Shown here one piece after another: positions 39,504 to 48,126 of a DNA stretch of 51,649 nt. Within the stretch, counting starts at the first letter, position 1. Each line of letters starts with the position of its first letter. The notes beneath the pieces are model-generated. The model saw only the letters and a program-made list of their open reading frames with translations. It was not told where the DNA came from and did not search any database. This DNA comes from Lachnospiraceae bacterium UBA2860. GTDB lineage: Bacteria > Bacillota > Clostridia > Lachnospirales > Lachnospiraceae. Both the position numbers and the translations under genes were made by a program. Location: the NCBI GenBank assembly GCA_002350625.1, contig DEFE01000014.1:18906-70554 (forward strand), in the 5' to 3' direction.

Positions 39504-41888
39504 TTGTCTTTAAATGAGACGAAGACCGCCCGCAAGGACAAGGGCGGTATCCGATACGGAAAACTGAACGGGCTAATGAGAAGAAAGCTGGCAGGACTCT
39601 TTGTTGTGGTCGTGCTGGCTTTAGTTTGTCTGCTGATCCGCATCACGTACATCAACGCGGTGAGCGGAAAAGAGTACCGGAAGATGGTGCTCATGAATTC
39701 CCAGCAGCAGTATTCATCCACGACGCTTGCCTATAAGCGCGGCGATATTCTCGACAGAAATGGCTCCGTGCTCGCGACTTCCGAAAAGAAGTACAACGTG
39801 ATCCTCGACTGCAGCGTCGTCGGATCGAACGAGGCCTATGTCGAACCCACGATCAGCGCGCTCATGGAGCTCTTCGACGCGGACGAACTGACGCTCCGCC
39901 ACCTGCTCTCCGACGAGAAGACGAAGAATTCGCAGTATCAGGTGGTCCGCGAGAAGGTCAGCGTCGATGAAAAGCAGGCTTTTGACCAGTATAAAGCGGG
40001 CGCTTCCGACAAGACGCTAAGCGACGAGGAGCGGAAGGAACGCTCGAACGTGCGCGGCGTCTGGTTTGAGGAGGAATATGTGCGCGTTTATCCGAGGGGA
40101 TCTCTTGCGGGAGACGTCCTCGGCTTCGTGTATGATCACGACCAGGCGGACTGGGGCCTCGAGGGATACTACAACAACACGCTGCGCGGCGCGGACGGAA
40201 GAAAGTACGGCTATTTCGGCTCCGATACCGAGATCGAGCAGACGATCGTCGAGCCTAAGGACGGGGACACGATCCGCACGACGCTCGACGCCAACGTACA
40301 GGCGGTCGCGGAGGACGTGATCGCGCGCTTTGAAGAGATTTACCGCACCGGGCCTTACAGCCAGACGACCGCCGCCAAGCACATCGGCGTCGTCGTCATG
40401 AACCCGAAGTCCGGCGCCGTGCTCGCGATGGCGAACAACGAGCAGTACAATCCGAACACGCCGCGCGACCTGACGGGATTCCTCTCGCAATCGGAGATCG
40501 ATTCGATGTCTGATGAGCAGAAGGCGGAGCGGCTGAACGGAATCTGGCGCAATTTCTGCGTCTCCGACGCGTATGAGCCGGGCTCGGTTTTCAAGCCGGT
40601 GACGGTCTCCTCCGCCCTTGAGTGCGGCGCGCTGTCCGGCAGCGAGAAATTCGTCTGCGACGGCTACGAGGCCGTCTCGGGCGTACACATCAAGTGCTCG
40701 AACAACGAGGGGCACGGGGAGGAGACGCTCCTCGACGTCATCAGGAATTCCTGCAACGACGGCCTCATGCAGATCGGCGCCAAGCTCGGCGTCGGCGAAT
40801 TCAGCCGCTACCAGAAGATGTTCGGCTTCGGCAGCCGCACGGGCATCGACGTGTCCGGCGAGGCCGCCGGCATCATCGGCGAGGCCGACACGATGGGCCA
40901 GGTCGATCTGGCGACGGCCTCCTTCGGCCAGGGCTTTACCTGCACGATGATCCAGGAGGCGGCGGCGATCTCGGCAGTCGTCAACGGCGGCAATTACTAC
41001 CGGCCGCATTTTATGGGCAGCATCGAGAGCGGCAGCGGAAAAGCCGGGCGCTCCTTCGACCGCGTCCTCATGGAAGAGGTGCTTTCCCCGGACGTGTCCG
41101 AGGCGCTGCGCACCTACATGAAAGCCAGTGTGGACGACGGCACCTCGGTGTACGCCAAGGTCGACGGCTACAGCATGGGCGGCAAGACGGGAACCGCGCA
41201 GAAGATTCCCCGCGGCAACGGCAAGTACATCGTCTCCTGGGTCGGCTTCGTGCCCTTTGACGACCCGCAGGTCGTGATCTACTGCATCATCGACGAGCCG
41301 AACGTGGCCGATCAGGCTGACAACCGCTTCCCGCAATGGGTGGCGAGGGATATCTTAAGAGAAATCCTGCCATATCTGGGCATTTACCCCGATGAGGCGC
41401 CGGACAGCACCAACGAGTACCTGTCGATGGATTTCAACAATCCGACCGGAGACCGCGTGATCACGTCGGCCATGGAGCTCGACGAGGAGGCAGGCGATCT
41501 GGAAGGCACTGTGCAGGAAGAAGAGGACGAGGAGCCGAAGAGCTACATCGCCTCGATCGATGAGGACGGCAACCTCTTAAATGCCGACGGCCACTTCATC
41601 GACGCCGAGGGATATCTCATCAACGACGACCTTCTCTATGTCGATGAAAATGACAATGTCGTCGACGAGGCGTTTAAAATCCGGGCCGGTGAAAAATCCA
41701 GGGCGCCGAAAGCAGGCGCTGAAGAAAACGAAGAGGATCTCGGCACGCCGACCGCCGACACGGTCGCGGACACCAACGTCCCGGAGGTGCAGGGCACCGA
41801 GAACGCCGCCGATACGGCGGGAGGCAATACACTCGAGACGGACGGCTACACCAATGAGGAGGCCGGCCTCACAGACGAAGACGAATAG
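39504..41888 (+). CDS. Septal class B penicillin-binding protein (FtsI/PBP2B type)
   Basis: A peptidoglycan transpeptidase for septum synthesis, 794 residues. One membrane helix (about 29-48) is followed by the pedestal domain (YKRGDILDRNGSVLA, about 77-91). The transpeptidase domain has the active-site SVFK in YEPGSVFKPVTV, the SCN motif in IRNSCNDGLMQ and the KTGT box in MGGKTGTAQK. No PASTA domain is visible. The C-terminal 150 residues form an acidic low-complexity tail (with IDEDGNLLNADGHFIDAEGY). The start is uncertain: TTG at 39504 touches GGAG, while ATG at 39576 removes 24 tail residues. Relatives usually have a short basic tail, favouring the longer form. Confidence 0.9.
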   Translation: MSLNETKTARKDKGGIRYGKLNGLMRRKLAGLFVVVVLALVCLLIRITYINAVSGKEYRKMVLMNSQQQYSSTTLAYKRGDILDRNGSVLATSEKKYNVILDCSVVGSNEAYVEPTISALMELFDADELTLRHLLSDEKTKNSQYQVVREKVSVDEKQAFDQYKAGASDKTLSDEERKERSNVRGVWFEEEYVRVYPRGSLAGDVLGFVYDHDQADWGLEGYYNNTLRGADGRKYGYFGSDTEIEQTIVEPKDGDTIRTTLDANVQAVAEDVIARFEEIYRTGPYSQTTAAKHIGVVVMNPKSGAVLAMANNEQYNPNTPRDLTGFLSQSEIDSMSDEQKAERLNGIWRNFCVSDAYEPGSVFKPVTVSSALECGALSGSEKFVCDGYEAVSGVHIKCSNNEGHGEETLLDVIRNSCNDGLMQIGAKLGVGEFSRYQKMFGFGSRTGIDVSGEAAGIIGEADTMGQVDLATASFGQGFTCTMIQEAAAISAVVNGGNYYRPHFMGSIESGSGKAGRSFDRVLMEEVLSPDVSEALRTYMKASVDDGTSVYAKVDGYSMGGKTGTAQKIPRGNGKYIVSWVGFVPFDDPQVVIYCIIDEPNVADQADNRFPQWVARDILREILPYLGIYPDEAPDSTNEYLSMDFNNPTGDRVITSAMELDEEAGDLEGTVQEEEDEEPKSYIASIDEDGNLLNADGHFIDAEGYLINDDLLYVDENDNVVDEAFKIRAGEKSRAPKAGAEENEEDLGTPTADTVADTNVPEVQGTENAADTAGGNTLETDGYTNEEAGLTDEDE

Positions 41889-41919
41889 AATGACGCGTGA
41901 AAGGAGCTTGTAAGAGACT

Positions 41920-42879
41920 ATGGTGGATATCAGTACGGTGGTGCCGGCGCTTGTGGCATTTGCGATTTCCGCAGCTGCGGGACCCTTCGTAATCCCGTTT
42001 CTAAGGAAACTCAAGATGAGCCAGACCGAGCGGACATACGGCATGGAGACGCATCTGAAGAAGGCGGGAACGCCTACGATGGGCGGCGTGATGATCCTTG
42101 CGGCCTTCCTTGTCGCCTGCCTCATCTTCCTGCCGGGCCATTTAAAAACCGGCCCCGTGCTTTTCCTCACGCTCGCCTTCGGCGCCATCGGTTTTATCGA
42201 CGACTATCTGAAGGTCGTGAAGCATAATTCGGACGGGCTGATCGCCTGGCAGAAGCTCCTGCTCGAAGCGGGCGTCACCGCCATTTTCTGCATCTACATG
42301 GTGTTCGGCACCGGGATCTCGATGGCGCTGAGAATTCCGTTTAGCGGCGGGAGGATGGCGGACATCGGCTTTCTGGCATATCCGCTGCTGTTTTTCGCGA
42401 TCCTCGGCACGGTGAACGCGGTGAACTTCACGGACGGCCTCGACGGACTGAGCAGCTCCGTGACGATCGTCGTCGCGCTGTTCTTTATCGTCGCATCCGT
42501 GCTTCTTGAGAGCGGAACCGCGCCGGCCGGATCGGCTGTCCTCGGCGCGCTCCTCGGCTTCCTCCTCTACAACGCCTACCCGGCCAAGGTCTTCATGGGG
42601 GACACCGGGTCGCTCGCGCTCGGCGGGTTCGTTGCGGGCATGGCCTACATGATGCAGATGCCGCTCTTTATCCTCATCGTCGGGATTATCTATCTGTGCG
42701 AGATCGTCTCCGTCATGATGCAGGTGACGTATTTTAAGGCGACGCACGGAAAGCGCATCTTCAAAATGACGCCGATTCACCATCACTTTGAGAAATGCGG
42801 CTGGTCCGAGACGAGGATCGTGGCGGTCTTCACCGCCGTGACTGCGGTCGCTTCGCTCATCGGACTTCTGGCACTTTGA
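41920..42879 (+). CDS. mraY: Phospho-MurNAc-pentapeptide transferase MraY
   Basis: Transfers phospho-MurNAc-pentapeptide from UDP to undecaprenyl phosphate, forming lipid I. The 319-residue multi-spanning protein has AGTPTMGGVMIL (about 50-61), GFIDDYLKVVKHNSDGL (about 91-107), NAVNFTDGLDGLSS (about 167-180) and PIHHHFEKCGW (about 286-296). These contain the conserved aspartates and histidines of the active site. The ATG follows AAAGGAGC at a somewhat long distance. Confidence 0.96.
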   Translation: MVDISTVVPALVAFAISAAAGPFVIPFLRKLKMSQTERTYGMETHLKKAGTPTMGGVMILAAFLVACLIFLPGHLKTGPVLFLTLAFGAIGFIDDYLKVVKHNSDGLIAWQKLLLEAGVTAIFCIYMVFGTGISMALRIPFSGGRMADIGFLAYPLLFFAILGTVNAVNFTDGLDGLSSSVTIVVALFFIVASVLLESGTAPAGSAVLGALLGFLLYNAYPAKVFMGDTGSLALGGFVAGMAYMMQMPLFILIVGIIYLCEIVSVMMQVTYFKATHGKRIFKMTPIHHHFEKCGWSETRIVAVFTAVTAVASLIGLLAL

Positions 42880-42900
42880 TGAAAGGACTTGCGATCAGCT

Positions 42901-44268
42901 ATGGAGCTTAAAGATAAACGTGTACTTGTTTACGGAGCCGGCAGAAGCGGCATCGGCGCAGCGGATCTCCTTGCGGCCGCGGGCGCTTCGCCCGTTCTCT
43001 ATGCCGACAAGACGGATGTGTCTCCCGAGGAGATCAGGAAGCAGCTCGCCTGCCCGGAGAAGGCGGAGGTCATCGTCGGGCCGTTCCCGGAAGGGGAGGA
43101 GGCGCGCCTTGATATCGTCGTCCTTTCTCCCGGCGTGCCGACGGATCTGCCGCTCGTCATAAAGCTGCGCGATGCGGGACTCCCGGTCATCGGCGAGGTC
43201 GAACTCGCATACCAGACGGCAAAAGGACGGGTGCTCGCCATCACCGGCACCAACGGCAAGACCACCACGACGGCGCTTGTCGGCGCCATCATGGCCGCGC
43301 ACGACCCGGACACCTTTGTGGTCGGCAATATCGGAAACGCCTACACGAAGGAAGCGCTGAACACGACGGAGCACTCGACCGTCGTCGCGGAGATCTCGAG
43401 CTTCCAGCTGGAGACAATAAAGGCCTTCCATCCCGCGGTGTCCGCGATCCTCAACATCACGGAGGACCACCTGAACCGGCACCACACCATGGAAGAATAC
43501 ATCCGCGTGAAGGAGATGATCACGCTGAATCAGACGAAGAGCGACGTCTGCGTGCTGAACTATGAGGACGCGGTGCTCCGCTCGTTCGGGGAGACGGCCT
43601 GCCCGGCCCGCGTGATCTGGTTTTCCTCCGCGCGCGAGCTGCCGGAAGGCCTGTTCTTAAAAGACGGGCACATCGTCATGAGAAGCGGCGGAGAGACAAA
43701 GGATATCCTCGACACGGAGAAGCTCATGCTCATCGGCGCGCATAATTTCGAAAATGTCATGGCCGCCGTCGCGATGACCATGAGCGCAGGCGTGCCGCTC
43801 GAGACGATCGTGAAGGCGGCGTACGCATTTGAGCCCGTGGCGCACCGGATCGAATTCGCCGGGAAGAAGCGCGGCGTCGTCTGGTATAATGACTCGAAGG
43901 GAACCAACCCGGACGCGGCGATCAAGGGGATCGAGGCGATGAAATGGCCGACCTTCCTCATCGCTGGCGGCTATGACAAGGGCTCTGATTACCGCGACTG
44001 GATCCGCGCCTTCGGCGGGCGGGTCAAGAAGCTTGTGCTCGAGGGAAAGACGCGCTTCGACATCCGCGATGCGGCGCTTCAGTGCGGCTTTCCTGAGGAG
44101 GATATCGTCATCGTGGAGACGATGCGCGAGGCGATGGATTACTGCCGGGACCACGCGGAGGAGGGGGACGCGGTGCTTCTGTCACCGGCCTGCGCCTCCT
44201 GGGGCGAGTTCCCGAATTATGAAGTAAGAGGAGATGTCTTCAAGGAATATGTCAAGAAGGAAATCTAG
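42901..44268 (+). CDS. murD: UDP-MurNAc-L-alanine:D-glutamate ligase MurD
   Basis: An ATP-dependent ligase adding D-glutamate to UDP-MurNAc-L-Ala. The 455-residue product has an N-terminal Rossmann domain (VLVYGAGRSGIGAADLL, about 9-25), the ligase P-loop ITGTNGKTTTT (about 114-124), EISSFQLE and NITEDHLNRH (about 187-196). The C-terminal domain has YNDSKGTNPDAA and LSPACASWGEF. I use ATG 42901; an upstream TTG (42889) touches AAAGGAC. The end overlaps the start of ftsQ. Confidence 0.95.
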   Translation: MELKDKRVLVYGAGRSGIGAADLLAAAGASPVLYADKTDVSPEEIRKQLACPEKAEVIVGPFPEGEEARLDIVVLSPGVPTDLPLVIKLRDAGLPVIGEVELAYQTAKGRVLAITGTNGKTTTTALVGAIMAAHDPDTFVVGNIGNAYTKEALNTTEHSTVVAEISSFQLETIKAFHPAVSAILNITEDHLNRHHTMEEYIRVKEMITLNQTKSDVCVLNYEDAVLRSFGETACPARVIWFSSARELPEGLFLKDGHIVMRSGGETKDILDTEKLMLIGAHNFENVMAAVAMTMSAGVPLETIVKAAYAFEPVAHRIEFAGKKRGVVWYNDSKGTNPDAAIKGIEAMKWPTFLIAGGYDKGSDYRDWIRAFGGRVKKLVLEGKTRFDIRDAALQCGFPEEDIVIVETMREAMDYCRDHAEEGDAVLLSPACASWGEFPNYEVRGDVFKEYVKKEI

Positions 44269-44998
44269 AGCCGCAAGACTGGCCGCCCTGAAGACGGCCG
44301 CCGTGCTCATCCTTGTTGCCGTACTCGTCGTCGTGTTTCTCGTGGTATTTCGTCTGAGGACCGTCTACGTGCGCGGCAATATGCACAACGCGCCGGATGA
44401 GGTGACGGCACTTCTTCTTGAGCGGCCCTGTGCGGAAAACACCATACTGACGAAGCTCCTGAACACGAAGCGGAAGATCGAGACGCCCGGCTTCATCGAG
44501 TCGATCGACACCGAGATACTGGGAAGGGATACGCTCCGCGTGCTGGTCACGGAGCGGACTTTTGTCGGCTGTGTGCCGGCGGGCGCGTACTGGTGGTATT
44601 TCGACGCGTCCGGGAAGGTCCTCGCCAATGCGCCGGAGCGGACGGCCGGGGAATATGTTCCGTCCGTGGAGGGGCTTACGCTCAGGTCCGATCCGGAGAT
44701 CGGGTCCTATCTGCCGGTCATGAATACCCGGATGTTCTCGATGCTCGCGATGCTGCGGGCCCGCGTCGAGATGAATCCGAATGTTTTCCCGGATAAAGCC
44801 GTCTTCGACGAGGAGGGGAACATGTCCCTCATCTACGGGCCGGTGACGGTCCTTATGGGGAACGGGGAGAAGATGGAACTGAGGCTCAAGCAGCTGGCGG
44901 GCGTGATTGAGGAGCTGCTCGGAGGCGCCTACGAGGGCACGCTGCATCTCGAGAATTACGACGGTTCGCAGGCCGGCCTCATCTTTGATAAAACTTGA
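44249..44998 (+). CDS. ftsQ: Cell division protein FtsQ/DivIB
   Basis: A bitopic division protein linking FtsL/FtsB-type partners to the septal synthase. The 249-residue product has a basic cytoplasmic tail (MSRRKSRAARL), one helix (about 15-36, ending in VVFRL) and a POTRA domain (TVYVRGNMHNAPDEV, about 38-52). The FtsQ beta domain follows (VTERTFVGCVPAG, YWWYFDASGKVL). The start may instead be ATG 44234, 15 bp earlier, directly against AGAGGAG. It overlaps murD. ftsW and murG, often found between these two genes, are absent. Confidence 0.9.
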   Translation: MSRRKSRAARLAALKTAAVLILVAVLVVVFLVVFRLRTVYVRGNMHNAPDEVTALLLERPCAENTILTKLLNTKRKIETPGFIESIDTEILGRDTLRVLVTERTFVGCVPAGAYWWYFDASGKVLANAPERTAGEYVPSVEGLTLRSDPEIGSYLPVMNTRMFSMLAMLRARVEMNPNVFPDKAVFDEEGNMSLIYGPVTVLMGNGEKMELRLKQLAGVIEELLGGAYEGTLHLENYDGSQAGLIFDKT

Positions 44999-45014
44999 AA
45001 AGTTGAAAAATCAC

Positions 45015-45043
45015 TTGTAAATCGAAGTGAAACACTATATGAT
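45015..45043 (+). promoter_or_regulatory. Promoter for ftsZ
   Basis: TTGTAA (45015-45020) and TATGAT (45038-45043) are 17 bp apart in an AT-rich spacer. An own promoter before ftsZ is common and allows its expression apart from the upstream genes. Confidence 0.6.
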
Positions 45044-45078
45044 ATTTCTGTATTTTTGTGTCATGAAGGAGGAGCGCT

Positions 45079-46260
45079 GTGTTAGAGATTACATCCAATG
45101 AAGCCGAATCTGAGGCTCGTATTATCGTTGTCGGCGTAGGCGGCGCAGGTAACAATGCAGTGAACCGCATGGTCGATGAGACGATCGGCGGTGTTGAATT
45201 CGTGGGGGTCAACACGGATAAGCAGGCATTATCTCTGTGCAAGGCTCCGACCATTGTTCAGATCGGAGAAAAAGTGACCAAGGGACTCGGCGCGGGCGCA
45301 AAGCCGGAGATCGGCGAGCAGGCCGCGAACGAGAGTGAAGAAGAAATCCGTCAGACGATATCCGGCGCGGATATGGTCTTTGTCACCTGCGGCATGGGCG
45401 GCGGCACAGGCACGGGCGGCGCGCCCGTCGTGGCCAAGATCGCCAAGGAGCTCGGCTGCCTCACGGTCGGCGTCGTCACGAAGCCGTTCCGCTTTGAGGC
45501 GAACAAGCGCATGGAAAACGCGATGCGCGGCATCGAGAGACTGTCTGCAGGCGTCGATACACTGATCGTGATTCCGAACGACCGTCTCCTTGAGATCGTC
45601 GACCGCCGCACCACGATGCCCGAGGCGCTTAAAAAAGCTGACGAAGTGCTGCAGCAGGCCGTACAGGGCATCACGGACCTGATCAACCAGCCGGCCCTCA
45701 TCAATCTCGACTTTGCGGACGTGCAGACCGTCATGACGAACGGCGGCATCGCACACATCGGCATCGGTGAGGCCAAGGGCGACGACAAGGCCCTCGAGGC
45801 GGTCCAGCAGGCCGTGGAGAGCCCGCTTCTTGAGACGTCGATCGTCGGCGCGAAGAACGTCATCATCAATATCCGCGGCGATATCTCCCTTATGGACGCC
45901 AACGACGCGGCGAGCTACGTGCAGCAGATGGTCGGCGACGAAGCCAACATCATCTTCGGCGCGATGTACGACGACACGGACGTCGATACCTGCCGCATCA
46001 CCGTGATCGCGACCGGTCTCCAGGAGGCCGAGAAGAAGGCGAAAGAAGAGGCGAAGCACGAGAAGCCGAAGAGCAGCTTCGACGCGCGCGCATTTGAACA
46101 GCCGAAGAGCTTCGCGTCCTTTGGCAGCCCGTCCTTCATCAACCAGAAGGCGCCAAGGGCACAGACGGCCCCGATGTCGCTGCAGCAGCCGAAGGTGCAG
46201 AGCACCGTCGAGAAGCGCGACATCCAGATCCCTGATTTCCTTAAGAACAGGTCGCACTGA
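45079..46260 (+). CDS. ftsZ: Cell division GTPase FtsZ
   Basis: The tubulin homologue that forms the Z ring. The 393-residue product starts with GTG at 45079 behind AAGGAGGAG. It has the N-terminal GVGGAGNNAVNRM (about 17-29), the tubulin signature GGGTGTGGAP (about 109-118) and NIDFADV-like synergy segment LINLDFADVQTVM. A charged linker (about 318-375) is followed by the conserved C-terminal peptide DIQIPDFLKNR, which binds FtsA, SepF or EzrA-type partners. ftsA is not in the cluster, as in many Clostridia. Confidence 0.97.
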   Translation: MLEITSNEAESEARIIVVGVGGAGNNAVNRMVDETIGGVEFVGVNTDKQALSLCKAPTIVQIGEKVTKGLGAGAKPEIGEQAANESEEEIRQTISGADMVFVTCGMGGGTGTGGAPVVAKIAKELGCLTVGVVTKPFRFEANKRMENAMRGIERLSAGVDTLIVIPNDRLLEIVDRRTTMPEALKKADEVLQQAVQGITDLINQPALINLDFADVQTVMTNGGIAHIGIGEAKGDDKALEAVQQAVESPLLETSIVGAKNVIINIRGDISLMDANDAASYVQQMVGDEANIIFGAMYDDTDVDTCRITVIATGLQEAEKKAKEEAKHEKPKSSFDARAFEQPKSFASFGSPSFINQKAPRAQTAPMSLQQPKVQSTVEKRDIQIPDFLKNRSH

Positions 46261-46709
46261 TGAAGTGTCCGTACTGCGGCAACCCGGATACCCGCGTGGT
46301 GGACTCGAGGCCGGTCGACGACAACTCGTCGATCAGAAGGCGGCGGGTCTGCGACGACTGCGGCAAGCGCTTTACGTCCTATGAGCGCGTCGAGACGGTT
46401 CCGCTCGTTGTCATCAAAAAGGACAAAACCCGCGAGATCTTTGACCGCTCGAAGATCGAGGCCGGCCTGATCCGCGCCTGCCACAAGCGGCCGGTGTCGG
46501 CCCAGCAGATCCGCGAGCTCGTCGACGCGGTGGAAAGCGAAGTGATCTCCCGCGGCGAGCGCGAGATCCCGAGCACGGAGATCGGCGAGATGGTCATGAG
46601 CGGCGTAAAGGAGCTCGACCCGGTGGCCTATGTGCGCTTCGCGAGCGTCTACCGCGAGTTCAAGGACGTCGATTCCTTCATGGACGAGCTGAAGACATTT
46701 TTGAAATAA
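46260..46709 (+). CDS. nrdR: Ribonucleotide reductase repressor NrdR
   Basis: A zinc-ribbon and ATP-cone repressor of ribonucleotide reductase genes. The 149-residue product has Cys 3, Cys 6, Cys 31 and Cys 34 in the ribbon (MKCPYCGNPDTRVVDSR; VCDDCGKRF). An ATP-cone follows (about 49-139, with VIKKDKTREIFDRSKIEAGL). The ATG shares one base with the ftsZ stop (TGATG), so the two are translationally coupled. In many Clostridia sporulation genes spoIIGA, sigE and sigG lie between ftsZ and nrdR; here there is nothing between them. Confidence 0.96.
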   Translation: MKCPYCGNPDTRVVDSRPVDDNSSIRRRRVCDDCGKRFTSYERVETVPLVVIKKDKTREIFDRSKIEAGLIRACHKRPVSAQQIRELVDAVESEVISRGEREIPSTEIGEMVMSGVKELDPVAYVRFASVYREFKDVDSFMDELKTFLK

Positions 46710-46731
46710 AGGAAAATATCGAATTATCATC

Positions 46732-46770
46732 ACAGCTTCCACATGCAACGTAGCAGTGGAAGCTGTTTTG
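46732..46770 (+). terminator. Intrinsic terminator after ftsZ-nrdR
   Basis: ACAGCTTCCAC (46732-46742) pairs perfectly with GTGGAAGCTGT (46756-46766) over 11 bp, then TTTT. The stem overlaps the upstream side of the pyrH promoter. Confidence 0.85.
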
Positions 46771-46779
46771 TGTTATAAT
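46771..46779 (+). promoter_or_regulatory. Extended -10 promoter for pyrH
   Basis: TGT-TATAAT (46771-46779) is a consensus extended -10 element. A -35 match at the right distance is poor (TAGCAG, inside the terminator stem), as expected for extended -10 promoters. Confidence 0.55.
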
Positions 46780-46818
46780 ACCCAATCATATGCATTTTGC
46801 GGCATGGGAGGACAGAAC

Positions 46819-47514
46819 ATGAAACGGGTATTACTGAAGCTGAGCGGCGAGGCGCTCGCCGGCGCGAAGAAGACCGGATTCGACGAGGAGACCGTGCGCG
46901 GCGTGGCTGCGCAGGTGAAGCAGATCGTCGACGAGGGCATCGAGGTCGCGATTGTCATCGGCGGCGGCAACTTCTGGAGAGGCCGCTCCTCCGACGCGAT
47001 CGAGAGAACGCACGCGGATCAGATCGGTATGCTCGCGACGGTCATGAACTGCATCTACACGTCGGAGATCTTCCGCTCGCTCGGGATGAAAACCTGCGTG
47101 ATGACGCCCTTTATGATCGGCGCTTTCACGGAACTGTTCTCCAAGGACCGCGCAGTGGAAGCCTTAAGTGACGGCAAGGTCGTCTTCTTCGCGGGCGGCA
47201 CGGGACACCCCTATTTTTCTACGGACACAGGGGTGGTTCTCCGCGCGATCGAGATGGAGGCGGAAGAGATTCTTCTCGCCAAGGCCGTGGACGGCGTCTA
47301 CGACGACGACCCGAAGTCAAACCCGGACGCGAAGAAATTCGATACCATTTCCATCGACGAGGTCGTTGAGAAGGGGCTCGGGGTCGTGGACGGCGCCGCC
47401 GCAGTCATGGCGAAGGAAAACCGGATGCCGATGCTCGTATTTAAGCTCGACGGCAGGGACAGCATCGCCAGGGCGGCCAGAGGCGAGATCGACGGCACTT
47501 ACGTGACGGTCTGA
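46819..47514 (+). CDS. pyrH: UMP kinase PyrH
   Basis: Phosphorylates UMP to UDP in pyrimidine metabolism; bacterial enzymes are hexamers of the amino acid kinase fold. The 231-residue product has KRVLLKLSGEALAG (about 2-15), IVIGGGNFWRGR (about 49-60), GGTGHPYFSTDTG (about 133-145) and KAVDGVYDDDP (about 162-172). Start at 46819 behind GGGAGGAC. It leads the pyrH-frr-dxr-cdsA-rseP series; rpsB and tsf, which often precede it, are not in this window. Confidence 0.96.
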   Translation: MKRVLLKLSGEALAGAKKTGFDEETVRGVAAQVKQIVDEGIEVAIVIGGGNFWRGRSSDAIERTHADQIGMLATVMNCIYTSEIFRSLGMKTCVMTPFMIGAFTELFSKDRAVEALSDGKVVFFAGGTGHPYFSTDTGVVLRAIEMEAEEILLAKAVDGVYDDDPKSNPDAKKFDTISIDEVVEKGLGVVDGAAAVMAKENRMPMLVFKLDGRDSIARAARGEIDGTYVTV

Positions 47515-47571
47515 CGTGTTCATGCAAAATGCTGCGTCTTTTTATTCTGAGGAAAAAGGAGGAACTCCATC

Positions 47572-48126
47572 ATGAGCGAGAGATCTAAAGTGTACGAGGA
47601 AAAGATGGAAAAAACGATGCGGAATCTCGACAGCGAGCTGCAGTCGATCCGCGCGGGCCGCGCCAATCCGCACGTCCTGGACAAGATTACGGTGGATTAT
47701 TACGGGACGCCGACGGCGATCAACCAGGTCGCCAACGTGCAGGTGCCCGAGGCGCGCATGATTACCATCTCACCGTGGGAGCCGAAGATGGTCAAGACGA
47801 TCGTCAAGGCCCTGCAGATGTCGGATCTGGGCATCAATCCGTCGGATGACGGCCACGTGATCCGCCTCGTATTCCCGGAGCTGACCGAGGAGCGCAGAAA
47901 ACAGCTCGCCAAGGATGTTAAGAAGAAGGGTGAAAACGCGAAGGTAGCGATCCGCAACATTCGCCGCGACGGCAATGAAGCGCTGAAGAAGCTGAAGAAG
48001 GCCGAGGAGGTCTCCGAGGACGAGATCGCCGACGAGGAGGAGATCCTTCAGAAGGTCACGGATAAGTTCATCAAAAAGGTCGACGAAGCTGTCGAGGAGA
48101 AGACGAAGGAGCTTATGACGATCTGA
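47572..48126 (+). CDS. frr: Ribosome recycling factor
   Basis: Splits post-termination ribosomes together with EF-G. The 184-residue product has the family features EKMEKTMRNLDSELQSIRAG (about 9-28), RANPHVLDKITVDYYGTPT, ISPWEP and RDGNEALKKLKK. Its three-helix bundle is charged throughout. AAAGGAGGA precedes the ATG. Its TGA shares one base with the dxr ATG (TGATG), where uppS would be found in the common gene order. Confidence 0.97.
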   Translation: MSERSKVYEEKMEKTMRNLDSELQSIRAGRANPHVLDKITVDYYGTPTAINQVANVQVPEARMITISPWEPKMVKTIVKALQMSDLGINPSDDGHVIRLVFPELTEERRKQLAKDVKKKGENAKVAIRNIRRDGNEALKKLKKAEEVSEDEIADEEEILQKVTDKFIKKVDEAVEEKTKELMTI

